Below, in pieces: positions 44,201 to 53,336 of a stretch of DNA of 64,000 nt. Where the stretch lies: positions 75,829-139,828 of the forward strand of contig NZ_JAGMUK010000060.1 of the NCBI RefSeq assembly GCF_019049245.1, written 5' to 3'. The stretch's first letter is position 1. Each line of letters begins with the position of its first letter. Position numbers and translations under genes: made by a program. The notes beneath the pieces were generated by a model. The model saw only the letters and a list, made by a program, of their open reading frames with translations. It searched no databases and was not told the DNA's origin. This DNA is from Streptomyces sp. AC555_RSS877. Its GTDB lineage: Bacteria; Actinomycetota; Actinomycetes; Streptomycetales; Streptomycetaceae.

Positions 44201-44635
44201 CTACGCCTGGTCGCGGCGCAGTGAGGGCTTGAGATCCTTGAACCGGCCGAGCAGGCCGTTCACGAACGAGGGCGACTCGTCCGTGGAGAACTCCTTCGCC
44301 AGCTGCACCATCTCGTCGAGCACGACCGCGTCCGGCGTCTCGTCCGCCCAGATCAGCTCATAGGCGCCGAGGCGCAGGATGTTGCGGTCGACGACGGGCA
44401 TCCGGTCGAGCGTCCAGCCGACCGAGTACTGGGCGATCAGCTCGTCGATGCGCGTCGCGTGCTGCGCGTACCCCTCGACCAGCTGCATCGTGTACTCGCT
44501 CACCGGCGGCTGCCGGGTGTCTCCCCGGGAGAGCCGGATCCAGTCCGCGAGGACGGTCAGGACGTCCGCGTCGCGCTGGTCGCCCTCGAAGAGGATCTGG
44601 AAGGCGCGCTTGCGGGCCGTATTGCGGGCAGCCAC
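44201..44635 (-). CDS. nusB: Transcription antitermination factor NusB
   Basis: Binds boxA RNA with S10 in rRNA antitermination complexes. 144 residues, all-helical. ARNTARKRAFQILFEGDQRD at the start and WTLDRMPVVDRNILRLGAYELIW in the middle are family blocks, as is ETPDAVVLDEMVQLAKEFSTDESPSFVNGLLG. The GTG start lies 3 bases beyond the efp stop, so it is coupled to efp. Confidence 0.96.
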   Translation of the reverse strand: MAARNTARKRAFQILFEGDQRDADVLTVLADWIRLSRGDTRQPPVSEYTMQLVEGYAQHATRIDELIAQYSVGWTLDRMPVVDRNILRLGAYELIWADETPDAVVLDEMVQLAKEFSTDESPSFVNGLLGRFKDLKPSLRRDQA

Positions 44636-44637
44636 GG

Positions 44638-45204
44638 TTAGCTGTTCACCCGGCCGAGGTAGTCGCTCGTGCGGGTGTCGACCTTGATCTTCTCACCGGT
44701 GGTGATGAAGAGCGGGACGTTGATCTGGTGACCGGTCTCCAGGATGGCGGGCTTGGTGCCACCGGTGGAACGGTCGCCCTGGACGCCCGGCTCGGTCTCC
44801 TGGATGACGAGCTCGACGGCGGCGGGCAGCTCGACGAAGAGCACCTCGCCCTCGTGCTGCGCGACGGTGGCGGTGAAGCCCTCGATCAGGAAGTTGGCGG
44901 CGTCACCGACGGCCTTGCGGTCGACCATGAGCTGGTCGTAGGTCTCCATGTCCATGAAGACGAAGTACTCGCCGTCCATGTAGGAGAACTGCATGTCGCG
45001 CTTGTCGATCGTGGCCGTCTCGACCTTGACGCCGGCGTTGAACGTCTTGTCGACGACCTTCCCGGAAAGCACGTTCTTCAGCTTGGTGCGCACGAAGGCC
45101 GGGCCCTTGCCGGGCTTGACGTGCTGGAACTCGACGACGGACCACAGCTGGCCTCCGTCGAGCTTGAGCACCAGGCCGTTCTTGAGGTCGTTCGTGGAAG
45201 CCAC
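44638..45204 (-). CDS. efp: Elongation factor P
   Basis: Relieves ribosome stalling at polyproline. 188 residues, three OB-like beta domains. The loop at the P-site tRNA reads VKPGKGPAFVRTKLKNV, with Lys33 at the tip inside PGKGP, the actinobacterial form that works without the EpmA-type lysine modification. GTG 45204. Downstream of a gene for an M24 peptidase homologue and upstream of nusB. Confidence 0.96.
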   Translation of the reverse strand: MASTNDLKNGLVLKLDGGQLWSVVEFQHVKPGKGPAFVRTKLKNVLSGKVVDKTFNAGVKVETATIDKRDMQFSYMDGEYFVFMDMETYDQLMVDRKAVGDAANFLIEGFTATVAQHEGEVLFVELPAAVELVIQETEPGVQGDRSTGGTKPAILETGHQINVPLFITTGEKIKVDTRTSDYLGRVNS

Positions 45205-45255
45205 GGTTGCGGAATCTCCTGGACTGACGTGGACGACCCCGGCGCACGCACCTGG

Positions 45256-46365
45256 CTAAAGGGCGAGCAGCTCCTTGGTCGTGATGGTGAGTAGCTCTGG
45301 GCCGCCGTCCGCCTCGGGGCGGACGACGAGCGTGTCATCGATCCGGACACCGCCCCGGCCCGGGAGGTGGACCCCCGGTTCGACGGTGACCGGCACGCAA
45401 GCGTCCAGTTTACCCATGGCCGCGGGGGCCAGCTGCGGGTCCTCGTCGATTTCGAGTCCCACACCGTGCCCCGTCAGGGCCGGAAGGCCTTCCGCGTACC
45501 CCGCGGAGTCCAGCACCTGGCGTGCGGCACGGTCCACGTCACGGTAGGCGGCGCCGGGGACCAGGCTCTCCCGGCCGGCCCGCTGAGCGGCGAAAACCAG
45601 GTCGTACAGCTCGATCTGCCAGTCCGCCGGGGACGTACCGATGACGAAAGTACGGCCGATCTCGCACCGGTAGCCGCGATAGGTCGCGCCAAGGCAGACG
45701 GAGAGGAAGTCGCCCTCCTCGACCCTCCGGTCGGTGGGGCGGTGGCCGGGTCTGCCGGAGTTCGGGCCGGTACCGACGGAGGTCGCGAAGGCGGGACCGT
45801 CGGCGCCGTGGTCGACGAGGCGGCGTTCCAGTTCGAGAGCGAGGTGACGTTCGGTGCGGCCGACGAGGATGGACTCCAGCAGTTCACCGAGGGCCTGGTC
45901 GGCGATCTCGGCGCCGATCCTGAGGCAGGAGATCTCCTCCTCGTCCTTCACCAGACGCAGCTGTTCCACCCCGCCGCCCAGGTCGGCCAGGCGCAGCCGG
46001 GGCACGACCGAGCGGATGGCGCGATGCCGGGCGACGGTCAGGTGGTGCTCCTCGACGGCAAGGGATTCGCCGCCCTGCGCGGCCGCGAGGTCGGCCGCCG
46101 CGACGGCGGGATCACCGCCGGAGCCGGACAGCCTCTGCACGCGCAGCGCCTCGTCGGGCCGGCCGTCCGCGGGGCGGTCGTCCGGCGGACGGCCGGGACA
46201 CAGCAGCAGGTCCTCGATCCTGCCGAGCAGCAGGACGGCGCCGCGCGGGGCGGTGCCGGCGAGGTAGCGGACGTTGGCGGGGCGGGAGACCAGCGCGGAG
46301 GAGCTGCCGCCGGCTTGGCAGCGTTCCCGTAGGCGGGCTCGGCGGGCAGCGTAGACCTCTGACAT
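45256..46365 (-). CDS. M24 (Xaa-Pro peptidase-like) family protein with altered metal ligands
   Basis: 369 residues from ATG 46365. An N-terminal creatinase-like domain (about 1-120) precedes the pita-bread domain. The usual five metal ligands are D, D, H, E, E. Here the first (LDFGA in relatives) is C224 in SVCLGA, the second (SDITRT) is E235 in CEIGRTF, then H300 (TGHGVGLEI) and E329 (TVEPGVHLPG) are kept, and the last (VRIED) is D343. Peptidase activity is therefore uncertain; it may have changed metal use or function. Lies 51 bases upstream of efp on the same strand, a conserved pairing. Confidence 0.85.
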   Translation of the reverse strand: MSEVYAARRARLRERCQAGGSSSALVSRPANVRYLAGTAPRGAVLLLGRIEDLLLCPGRPPDDRPADGRPDEALRVQRLSGSGGDPAVAAADLAAAQGGESLAVEEHHLTVARHRAIRSVVPRLRLADLGGGVEQLRLVKDEEEISCLRIGAEIADQALGELLESILVGRTERHLALELERRLVDHGADGPAFATSVGTGPNSGRPGHRPTDRRVEEGDFLSVCLGATYRGYRCEIGRTFVIGTSPADWQIELYDLVFAAQRAGRESLVPGAAYRDVDRAARQVLDSAGYAEGLPALTGHGVGLEIDEDPQLAPAAMGKLDACVPVTVEPGVHLPGRGGVRIDDTLVVRPEADGGPELLTITTKELLAL

Positions 46366-46545
46366 GACACGAGCGTAGGAGGGGTGCCCGGATTGTGCTG
46401 GTTGGGAGGGTGCCGTTTGGGGGACCGCGGTGCGTGATCCCGTTGTTTTTCCGGGTGCGGGCCGGTGAGGGCTGGGCTCGCCCACGCGGCGGAGCCGCAT
46501 GTCGATACGGCCCCGCGCTCCTGGCGCCGGCTCAGTCCCACGCGT

Positions 46546-47415
46546 TCACCAGCTCGGCGGGCTTGCTATCGACCTGGCCAGTACGTCGTCCAGGATCTGG
46601 GCCGTCTGCGGTACGTCCAGCTGGGAGTTGTCGATGATGGGCAGGCCCGAGCCGTACCAGCCCGCCATGCGGCCGTGGATGCGGGCGACCTCGTCGTCGG
46701 TGAGGCGGCGGTTTCCGGAGCGCTCGGCGTTGCGCTCCAGGACGATCTCCAGGCCCGGCAACAGAACCACCGGCAGCAGGCCGGGGCCCACGTGGCGCTT
46801 CCAGCCGCCGAGGCCGACGACCGGGCGGTCGGGGAACACGGCGTCGTCGAGGATGCACGAGATGCCGTTGGCCAGGAAGTTGCGGGCGGCGAAGCCGCAG
46901 GTGCGGCGGGCCAGGCGGTACTGGGCCTCGGAGTGGTCGTTCCACCCGGACTGCGGGTCGGCGAAGCCCGAGCGGACCCATTCGCGTACGTCGTCGAGGC
47001 TGATGTGGGCGGTGGGGACCCGGCGGTGGTCCGCCCAGTACTTGGCGACGCTGGTCTTGCCGGCACCGGCCGGGCCGATGAGCAGGACCGCGAGGGTGGT
47101 GCCGGCCGGGTCGGCGGCGGACGTGGCGGGCGTCGCGCTCGGCATGGGGACGGGGGCGCCGGACGGCAGCGGCAGATGGCCGGTGGTGTCCGGCACCGGC
47201 GAGGCCGGGGCGTGCTGCGGCGCGGGCGGTACCTGCGCCGAGGGGGCGCCGGTGAAGCCCGGAGCGGGTGCGGGCGGCGGGGGCACGGGGGCGGAACCCT
47301 GGTGTGCGCCCGGGTGCTGCGGACCCGGGTGGTGTGCGGCCGGCGACCAGCCGACGGCCGGTCCGTGCCCCGGCTGGTGGGGCGGCGGCAGCGGAGAACC
47401 CACTGCGTGCTGCAT
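46546..47415 (-). CDS. P-loop ATP-binding protein with proline-rich N-terminus
   Basis: 289 residues from ATG 47415 (GGAGTGG upstream). Residues 1-105 are Pro/Ala/Gly-rich and probably disordered. The C-terminal domain begins with Walker A VLLIGPAGAGKTSVAKYW, then SLDDVREWVRSGFADPQSG, CILDDAVFPDRPVV and RLTDDEVARIHGRMAGWY. The pattern resembles small AAA/zeta-toxin-type or polynucleotide kinase-like P-loop kinases. The substrate is unknown. It lies between the aro genes and the M24 gene. Confidence 0.8.
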   Translation of the reverse strand: MQHAVGSPLPPPHQPGHGPAVGWSPAAHHPGPQHPGAHQGSAPVPPPPAPAPGFTGAPSAQVPPAPQHAPASPVPDTTGHLPLPSGAPVPMPSATPATSAADPAGTTLAVLLIGPAGAGKTSVAKYWADHRRVPTAHISLDDVREWVRSGFADPQSGWNDHSEAQYRLARRTCGFAARNFLANGISCILDDAVFPDRPVVGLGGWKRHVGPGLLPVVLLPGLEIVLERNAERSGNRRLTDDEVARIHGRMAGWYGSGLPIIDNSQLDVPQTAQILDDVLARSIASPPSW

Positions 47416-47519
47416 CCGGTGCCACTCCGTCTCGTACAGGCAATGGGTGCTGACAGCGCGGGTAAGCCCCGCTTCCCCACAGCCTAAAGGGCGTGGGAGG
47501 GGCCCCCGTCGGAACGGTA

Positions 47520-47558
47520 CCGCCCCCGGCCGTCGTTTGGTGCAACGGCCGGGGGCGG
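47520..47558 (-). terminator. 14-bp stem terminator after aroB
   Basis: CCGCCCCCGGCCGT pairs perfectly with ACGGCCGGGGGCGG around an 11-base loop, 54 bases past the aroB stop. It probably ends the aro transcript. Confidence 0.8.
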
Positions 47559-47611
47559 TCCGAAGTGCCCCATCACGCAAGGGGAATCGGGCGGAAGGCG
47601 TACCCGGGGAT

Positions 47612-48703
47612 CTACTCGCCCACTTCGCCGTACGCGGCGAGGAGGACGGCCGGGTCGGGGCCCTCCAGGACGGTGGGCTTGGCCAGCCCGTCCAGGACGA
47701 TGAAGCGCAGCAGGTCGCCGCGGGACTTCTTGTCGACCTTCATGTTCTCCAGCAGCTTGGGCCACTGGTCGTAGCGGTAGTGCAGGGGCAGCCCGACCGA
47801 TTCCAGGACCGTGCGGTGGCGGTCGGCCGTGGCGTCGTCCAACCGGCCCGCGAGGCGGCCGAGTTCGGCGGCGAAGTGCATGCCGACCGAGACCGCCGCG
47901 CCGTGCCGCCACTGGTAGCGCTCGTTCTTCTCGATGGCGTGCGCGAGCGTGTGGCCGTAGTTCAGGATCTCCCTGAGGCCCGACTCCTTGAGGTCGGAGG
48001 AGACGACCTCGGCCTTGACCCGGATGGAGCGCTCGATGAGCTCCGCGGTGTGCGGGCCGGCCGGGGTGCGCGCGGCCTCCGGGTCGGACTCGACGAGCTC
48101 CAGGATCGTCGGGTCGGCGATGAAGCCGGCCTTGATGACCTCGGCGAGCCCGGAGACGTAGTCGTTGACCTGGAGGGAGTCCAGCGCGGCCAGGTCGCAC
48201 AGCACGCCGGCCGGCGGGTGGAAGGCGCCGACGAGGTTCTTGCCCTCGGCGGTGTTGATGCCGGTCTTGCCTCCGACGGCCGCGTCCACCATGGCCAGCA
48301 CGGTGGTGGGGATGGCGATCCAGCGCACCCCGCGCAGCCAGGTCGCGGCCACGAACCCGGCGAGGTCCGTGGTCGCGCCGCCGCCGACTCCGACGACGAC
48401 GTCCGTGCGGGTGAAGCCGGACTGGCCGAGCGCCTTCCAGCAGTAGGAGGCGACCTCGGCGGTCTTGGCCTCCTCGGCGTTGGGCACCTGGATGGCGACG
48501 GCCTCGAAGCCCTGCTCGGCCAGGTCGGCACGGAGCGCTTCGCCGGTCTCGGCCAGCGCCTCGGGGTGCACGATCGCGACCCGCTTGGCCTTGTCGCCGA
48601 TCAACGCGCCGAGTTCGCCCAGGAGTTGCCGGCCGACCAGGACCTCGTAGGGCTCGCTGCCCGCGGTGCCGCCGACCTGGATGCGGGTGACTGCCTCGCT
48701 CAT
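47612..48703 (-). CDS. aroB: 3-dehydroquinate synthase
   Basis: Second shikimate-pathway enzyme: DAHP to 3-dehydroquinate with NAD and a divalent metal. 363 residues from ATG 48703. Motifs: VVVGVGGGATTDLAGFVAATWLRG, IPTTVLAMVDAAVGGKTGIN, the metal-binding NYGHTLAHAIE and RHGAAVSVGMHFA. Its start overlaps the aroK stop by 4 bases. Confidence 0.97.
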   Translation of the reverse strand: MSEAVTRIQVGGTAGSEPYEVLVGRQLLGELGALIGDKAKRVAIVHPEALAETGEALRADLAEQGFEAVAIQVPNAEEAKTAEVASYCWKALGQSGFTRTDVVVGVGGGATTDLAGFVAATWLRGVRWIAIPTTVLAMVDAAVGGKTGINTAEGKNLVGAFHPPAGVLCDLAALDSLQVNDYVSGLAEVIKAGFIADPTILELVESDPEAARTPAGPHTAELIERSIRVKAEVVSSDLKESGLREILNYGHTLAHAIEKNERYQWRHGAAVSVGMHFAAELGRLAGRLDDATADRHRTVLESVGLPLHYRYDQWPKLLENMKVDKKSRGDLLRFIVLDGLAKPTVLEGPDPAVLLAAYGEVGE

Positions 48704-49218
48704 GCTTCCTTCAACTCCAGTGCGTCCAGGGCTGCTTGGGTGACCTCTTCGGGCGTACGGCCGTCCGTGGACACGACCGCGGTGGCGATTCCCTCGTACA
48801 GGTGCCGCCGCGCCTCCATCAGCTCGCGCCACTGCTTGCGCGGATTGACGGCGAGCAGCGGCCGGGCGGCGTTCAGGCCGGTGCGCTTGACCGCTTCCTC
48901 GACGTCCATGGAGAGGTAGACGACGCGCTGCCCGGCGAGCAGCGCGCGGGTGTCCTCGTCCAGGACCGCGCCGCCGCCCAGTGCGAGGACGCCGGCGTGG
49001 TCGGCGAGTGCCGTGTGCACGGCCCGCTTCTCGATCGCGCGAAAAGCCGGCTCGCCCTCGTCGACGAAGATCTCGGCGATGCTCCGGCCCTCCTCGGCGA
49101 CGATGTCCTCGTCGGTGTCCCGGTAACCGACCCCGAGCCGCTCGGCGAGGAGCTGTCCGACGGTGGACTTGCCGACGCCCATCGGCCCGACCAGGACGAC
49201 CAGCGGCACAGCGCTCAT
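48700..49218 (-). CDS. aroK: Shikimate kinase
   Basis: Phosphorylates shikimate at O3. 172 residues, normal. Walker A LVGPMGVGKSTVGQLLAERL, shikimate-binding DTDEDI and FRAIEK, GGGAVLDED, and the lid NAARPLL. ATG 49218 overlaps the aroC stop (49215-49217), so aroC-aroK-aroB are translationally coupled. Confidence 0.97.
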   Translation of the reverse strand: MSAVPLVVLVGPMGVGKSTVGQLLAERLGVGYRDTDEDIVAEEGRSIAEIFVDEGEPAFRAIEKRAVHTALADHAGVLALGGGAVLDEDTRALLAGQRVVYLSMDVEEAVKRTGLNAARPLLAVNPRKQWRELMEARRHLYEGIATAVVSTDGRTPEEVTQAALDALELKEA

Positions 49219-50399
49219 CGGACCGGGAGGTTGTCGAGGTACGACCGCACGTTGCGGTGGGTCTCGGCGACGCTGTCGCCGCCGAACTTCTCCGCGACGG
49301 CGTCCGCGAGGACCAGCGCGACCATCGCCTCCGCGACGATGCCGGCGGCCGGCACCGCGCACACGTCCGAGCGCTGGTGGTGGGCCTGAGTGGCCTCGCC
49401 GGTGACGACGTCCACGGTCTTCAGTGCCCGCGGCACGGTCGCGATCGGCTTCATCGCGGCCCGCACCCGCAGCAGCTCACCGGTGGTCAGACCGCCCTCG
49501 GTGCCACCGGAACGGCCGGTGGCCCGCCGGATGCCCTCGTCGGTGGCGACGATCTCGTCGTGCGCCTGGGAGCCGGGCACCCGCGCCAGGTCGAAGCCGT
49601 CGCCGACCTCGACGCCCTTGATCGCCTGGATGCCCATGAGGGCGGCGGCCAGCCGGGCGTCCAGCCTGCGGTCCCAGTGCACGTGCGAGCCCAGGCCCAC
49701 CGGCACGCCGTAGGCCAGCACCTCGACCACACCGCCGAGGGTGTCGCCGTCCTTGTGGGCCTGGTCGATCTCCGCGACCATCGCCTTCGACGCGTCCGCG
49801 TCCAGGCAGCGCACCGGGTCGGCGTCCAGCTTCTCGACGTCCGAGGGCTTGGGGTACACGCCGTACGGCGCCTTCGCGGCGGCCAGCTCGACGACGTGCG
49901 AGACGATCTCGATGCCGGCCGTCTCCTTGAGGTACGACCGGGCCACCGCGCCCAGCGCCACCCGGGCCGCCGTCTCCCGGGCGGAGGCGCGCTCCAGGAT
50001 CGGCCGGGCCTCGTCGAAGCCGTACTTCTGCATGCCGGCGAGGTCGGCGTGGCCGGGGCGCGGGCGGGTCAGCGGGGCGTTGCGGGCCAGGCCCGCGAGG
50101 ATCTCGGGGTCGACGGGGTCGGCCGCCATGACCTGCTCCCACTTCGGCCACTCGGTGTTGCCCACCATGATCGCGACCGGCGAGCCGAGGGTGAGGCCGT
50201 GCCGCACACCGCCGATGAACGTGATCTCGTCACGCTCGAACTTCATGCGGGCGCCGCGTCCATAGCCGAGTCGGCGCCGGGCCAGGTGGTCCGCCACCAT
50301 CTCCGTGGTGATCGGCACGCCGGCGGGAAGTCCCTCCAGCGTCGCGACGAGTGCGGGGCCGTGGGACTCCCCCGCGGTCAGCCAGCGCAACCTGCTCAA
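49215..50399 (-). CDS. aroC: Chorismate synthase
   Basis: Forms chorismate from EPSP with reduced FMN. 394 residues, starting with TTG at 50399 (SRLRWLTAGESHGPALV). Conserved blocks: GYGRGARMKFERDE, TRPRPGHADLAGMQKYGF and ARETAARVA, plus SGGTEGGLTTGE and RSDVCAVPAAGIVAEAM. The 208-base gap to aroE holds nothing I recognise. Confidence 0.97.
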   Translation of the reverse strand: MSRLRWLTAGESHGPALVATLEGLPAGVPITTEMVADHLARRRLGYGRGARMKFERDEITFIGGVRHGLTLGSPVAIMVGNTEWPKWEQVMAADPVDPEILAGLARNAPLTRPRPGHADLAGMQKYGFDEARPILERASARETAARVALGAVARSYLKETAGIEIVSHVVELAAAKAPYGVYPKPSDVEKLDADPVRCLDADASKAMVAEIDQAHKDGDTLGGVVEVLAYGVPVGLGSHVHWDRRLDARLAAALMGIQAIKGVEVGDGFDLARVPGSQAHDEIVATDEGIRRATGRSGGTEGGLTTGELLRVRAAMKPIATVPRALKTVDVVTGEATQAHHQRSDVCAVPAAGIVAEAMVALVLADAVAEKFGGDSVAETHRNVRSYLDNLPVR

Positions 50400-50607
50400 C
50401 GGTGCTCCTCAATGCTCGCGCCCTGGTACTGCCCCTCGTACACGCGTCCTCGCGTACGGCGACGGCCCGACCAGGTGCGCGGCCCTGGCCCGCCACCTCC
50501 GATCCTCCCACGTCCGGGCGCCGGGACAGGCCGCCGGTCCACAGGGCGGACGGGATCCCGCCGCCGTGGCCCGGGACCGAGCGGGTCTCAGCGGGTCCTG
50601 ACCTGCC

Positions 50608-51447
50608 CTAGCGGGCCGCGAGCCCGTGCTCGCCCGCCTTGCGCATGGCGTCCAGCGGGGCCGGGGCACGTCCCGTCATCTGCTCGACCTGCAGCACCGC
50701 CTGGTGCACCAGCAGGTCGAGCCCGCTGACGACGGCCCCGCCGTACGCGGACCAGCGGGCGGCGAGCTCGGTGGGCCACGGGTCGTAGAGCACGTCGAAG
50801 AGGGTGGCGGGCCGTTCCGGCAGCGCCGAGGCCAGCGCGTCGGTCGCACCGGCCGGAGTCGTCGCGATGACGAGCGGTGCGTGCAGGGCCTGCCCGGCGT
50901 CCGCCCAGTCCGCCGTACGGACCTCGACGTCCAGCCGCTCGCCCCACTGCCGCATCTCGGCGGCGCGTGCCCCGCTGCGCACGTAGGCGACGACCTCGCC
51001 GGTGCAGATCCGGGCCAGCGCGGCGAGCGCGGAGGAGGCGGTGGCGCCGGCGCCGAGGATGGCGGCGGAGTCGACCTGTTCGATGCCGTGTTCGCGCAGG
51101 GCCGCGACCATGCCGGGGATGTCGGTGTTGTCGCCGACCCGGCGGCCGTCCTCGGTGAACACGACCGTGTTGACCGTGTCCACCGAGGCGGCCGTCTCGG
51201 TGATCTCGTCGAGCAGCGGGATGACCGCCCGCTTCAGCGGCATGGTGACCGAGAGTCCGGCCCACTCCGGGCCGAGCTCGGCGAAGAACCCGGGCAGGGC
51301 GGCCTCGTCGAGCTCGAACCGGTCGTACGACCAGTCGGCGAGTCCCAGCTCCTGGTACGCGGCGCGGTGCAGCACCGGCGAGAGGGAGTGGGCGATGGGC
51401 TTGCCGAGCACGGCGGCCCGGCGGGCGTCAGCTGCCCGAGCTGGCAT
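50608..51447 (-). CDS. aroE: Shikimate dehydrogenase
   Basis: Reduces 3-dehydroshikimate with NADPH. 279 residues from ATG 51447. Substrate motif GKPIAHSLSPVLHRAAY, catalytic LSVTMPLKRAVIP (Lys) and NTVV...GDNTDIPGM; NADP-binding ILGAGATASSALAAL. The start overlaps the end of mltG by 20 bases. Several relatives use a related AroE of quinate type, but context with aroC/K/B favours shikimate. Confidence 0.94.
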   Translation of the reverse strand: MPARAADARRAAVLGKPIAHSLSPVLHRAAYQELGLADWSYDRFELDEAALPGFFAELGPEWAGLSVTMPLKRAVIPLLDEITETAASVDTVNTVVFTEDGRRVGDNTDIPGMVAALREHGIEQVDSAAILGAGATASSALAALARICTGEVVAYVRSGARAAEMRQWGERLDVEVRTADWADAGQALHAPLVIATTPAGATDALASALPERPATLFDVLYDPWPTELAARWSAYGGAVVSGLDLLVHQAVLQVEQMTGRAPAPLDAMRKAGEHGLAAR

Positions 51448-53215
51448 CGAACTTGTCCTTGAGCTTGAGGAACGCGGCATGCGTCTTGGCGAACTCGGTC
51501 TTGCTCACGCCGTCGACCGCCACGAAGTAGTACCAGCCGTCGTCCGTCGGATTCAGTGTCGCCTTGATCGCACCGTCGCCCGGGTTTCCGATCGGACCGG
51601 GCGGCAGACCCTTTTGCGTGTACGTGTTGTACGGGTCCTGGTTGCTGTTGATCTCCGACTCACTGATGTTGATGTTGCTCTCGTTCTTCAGGTAATTGAA
51701 GGTCGAGTCGAACTGCAGCAGTCCATAGGTCTCGGGGTTCGCGAGATCGAGGCGGTTGTAGACGACCTCCGCCATCTTGCGGTAGTCGTCGTCGGTCTTG
51801 CCCTCCGCCTGGACGAGACTCGCGACCGTGATGACCTGCAGCGGGTTGTCCAGCTTCAGCGCCTTGGCCTTGGCAGTCAGGTCGAGCGCCTCGTACTTCT
51901 CGGCGGCCTGGCTCACCATCTCCTTCAGGACCGTCTCGGGCTTCATGCCCTTGGCCGCGGGATAGGTGCCCGGGTAGAGGAAGCCCTCCAGCGGGTCCTT
52001 GATGTCCTTGTTGCTGTTCGCCCAGCTCGGCAGACCGAGGCTCTTGTACCCCTTGTCGGCGGCTTTCCTGGTGGTGCCGGACGACAATTCGAGCTGCTGG
52101 TCGATCGCCTTGTAGACGCTGATATTGCGCTCGCCCGGCCTGACCACCACGTTGTTCTGGCTCTTGGGGTCGAGCATCATTTCGATGGCGCTCGCGGCGG
52201 ACATCTGCTTCTTCAGCAGATAGGCGCCCGCCTGCAAAGTCTTCCCCTTGGAGTTCTGCTCCTGAGCCGCGACGAAGGCGTCGACGCTCTTGACGACCCC
52301 CGCCTCTTTCAGCTTCTGGCCGATGGTCGATCCGTACGCACCCTTCGGGATGACGACGGACACCACCTCGCCCGTCCCCTCCCCCGCGTAGTCCGGAGCC
52401 GTGGCGAAACGATTTTGGTAGAACTGGTAGCCGAAGTAGCCGACCCCGCCCAGGCCTCCGCCGAACACCAGCAGGACCACCAGACAGGCGCACCCGCTGC
52501 GGCGTTTCTTGGGCTTGCCACCCCGGCCCTTGCGGTCGCCGCGGCCGCCCTTCGAGTCGTCCCGGTCGTCCGAGTCGTCCTCGTCGTCGTCAGCGCCCGA
52601 GAAGAAGGCGTGTTCGCCCTGGTCGGGGCCGGGATCCCAGTCGGCCTGCTGCGGTTCGGGTTCGGTGCGCCGACGCGCGGGCGGCTCCGGCGGCGGGTAG
52701 GCGTCCGGGGTACCGTAGAAATCGGGCTGCTGCTCCGCGCCGTACGCCACGCCCTGCTGCTGCTGTGCGTACGGGTCCGACGGGTCGGTGTACGGCACGT
52801 GCGCGTGCGTGCCGGTGCCCCAGGAGCCGTTGTCGTACTGCTGCTGGGGCTGGGGCGCGTACTGCTGCTGGCCGTAGGGCTGCTGGCTGTACTGCTGCTG
52901 GTACTGCTGGTCGCCGTACTGCTGCTGACCGTGCTGCTGCTGGTGCTGCTGACCGTGCTGCTGGTCGTGATGCTGCTCGCCGTACTGCTGCTGGTATTGC
53001 TGTTGCGCCTGACCGTATGCGGCCTGCTGGCCGTCGCCCCAGCCTCCATCGTCGTACTGCGGCTGCTGCGGCTGCTCCGGATAGTGCTGCGGCTGGCCGC
53101 CGTAGGGGGACTGCTGGCCCGTGTGGGCCTGCTGTCCGCCCCATCCGCCGTCCCCGTACAACGGGTCCTCCGGATGCCACGGTTCGGAGCCTTCGCCCCG
53201 GCCATACTCAGTCAT
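51428..53215 (-). CDS. mltG: Endolytic murein transglycosylase MltG with long Gln-rich N-terminus
   Basis: Cuts nascent peptidoglycan glycan strands and helps set their length. 595 residues from ATG 53215 (AGGGGA upstream). Residues 1-190 are a Q/Y/G/H-rich low-complexity region, then an acidic patch (208-220), a Lys/Arg patch (228-239), a membrane helix (about 242-264) and the extracellular MltG/YceG domain. The family region VITVASLVQAEGKTDDDYRKMAEVVYNRLD contains the catalytic Glu, and LQFDSTFNYL and GLPPGPIGNPG follow. The disordered cytoplasmic tail is far longer than in E. coli (340 residues in all). Confidence 0.93.
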   Translation of the reverse strand: MTEYGRGEGSEPWHPEDPLYGDGGWGGQQAHTGQQSPYGGQPQHYPEQPQQPQYDDGGWGDGQQAAYGQAQQQYQQQYGEQHHDQQHGQQHQQQHGQQQYGDQQYQQQYSQQPYGQQQYAPQPQQQYDNGSWGTGTHAHVPYTDPSDPYAQQQQGVAYGAEQQPDFYGTPDAYPPPEPPARRRTEPEPQQADWDPGPDQGEHAFFSGADDDEDDSDDRDDSKGGRGDRKGRGGKPKKRRSGCACLVVLLVFGGGLGGVGYFGYQFYQNRFATAPDYAGEGTGEVVSVVIPKGAYGSTIGQKLKEAGVVKSVDAFVAAQEQNSKGKTLQAGAYLLKKQMSAASAIEMMLDPKSQNNVVVRPGERNISVYKAIDQQLELSSGTTRKAADKGYKSLGLPSWANSNKDIKDPLEGFLYPGTYPAAKGMKPETVLKEMVSQAAEKYEALDLTAKAKALKLDNPLQVITVASLVQAEGKTDDDYRKMAEVVYNRLDLANPETYGLLQFDSTFNYLKNESNINISESEINSNQDPYNTYTQKGLPPGPIGNPGDGAIKATLNPTDDGWYYFVAVDGVSKTEFAKTHAAFLKLKDKFDASSGS

Positions 53216-53336
53216 CGATCCCCTAGAGCCGCGAGGCGGCGGTCGCACGACTTTCGGCTCGGCTCCCGTTCCGCCTCTCTTTGTGCGGTGGCTGTTCGAA
53301 CACCTCCACATCGCGCGGAACGTTACCGTATCGCGA

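Noticed and set aside
47471..48200. 238-codon minus-strand frame overlapping the 3' half of aroB
   Set aside because: Shadow in another frame of aroB, whose catalytic motifs are complete; composition is Arg/Gly/Pro-rich.
52830..53060. CTGCTG-type repeats suggestive of a repeat array
   Set aside because: They are Gln codons (CAG/CAA on the minus strand) of the mltG low-complexity region; no spacer/repeat structure, so not a CRISPR.
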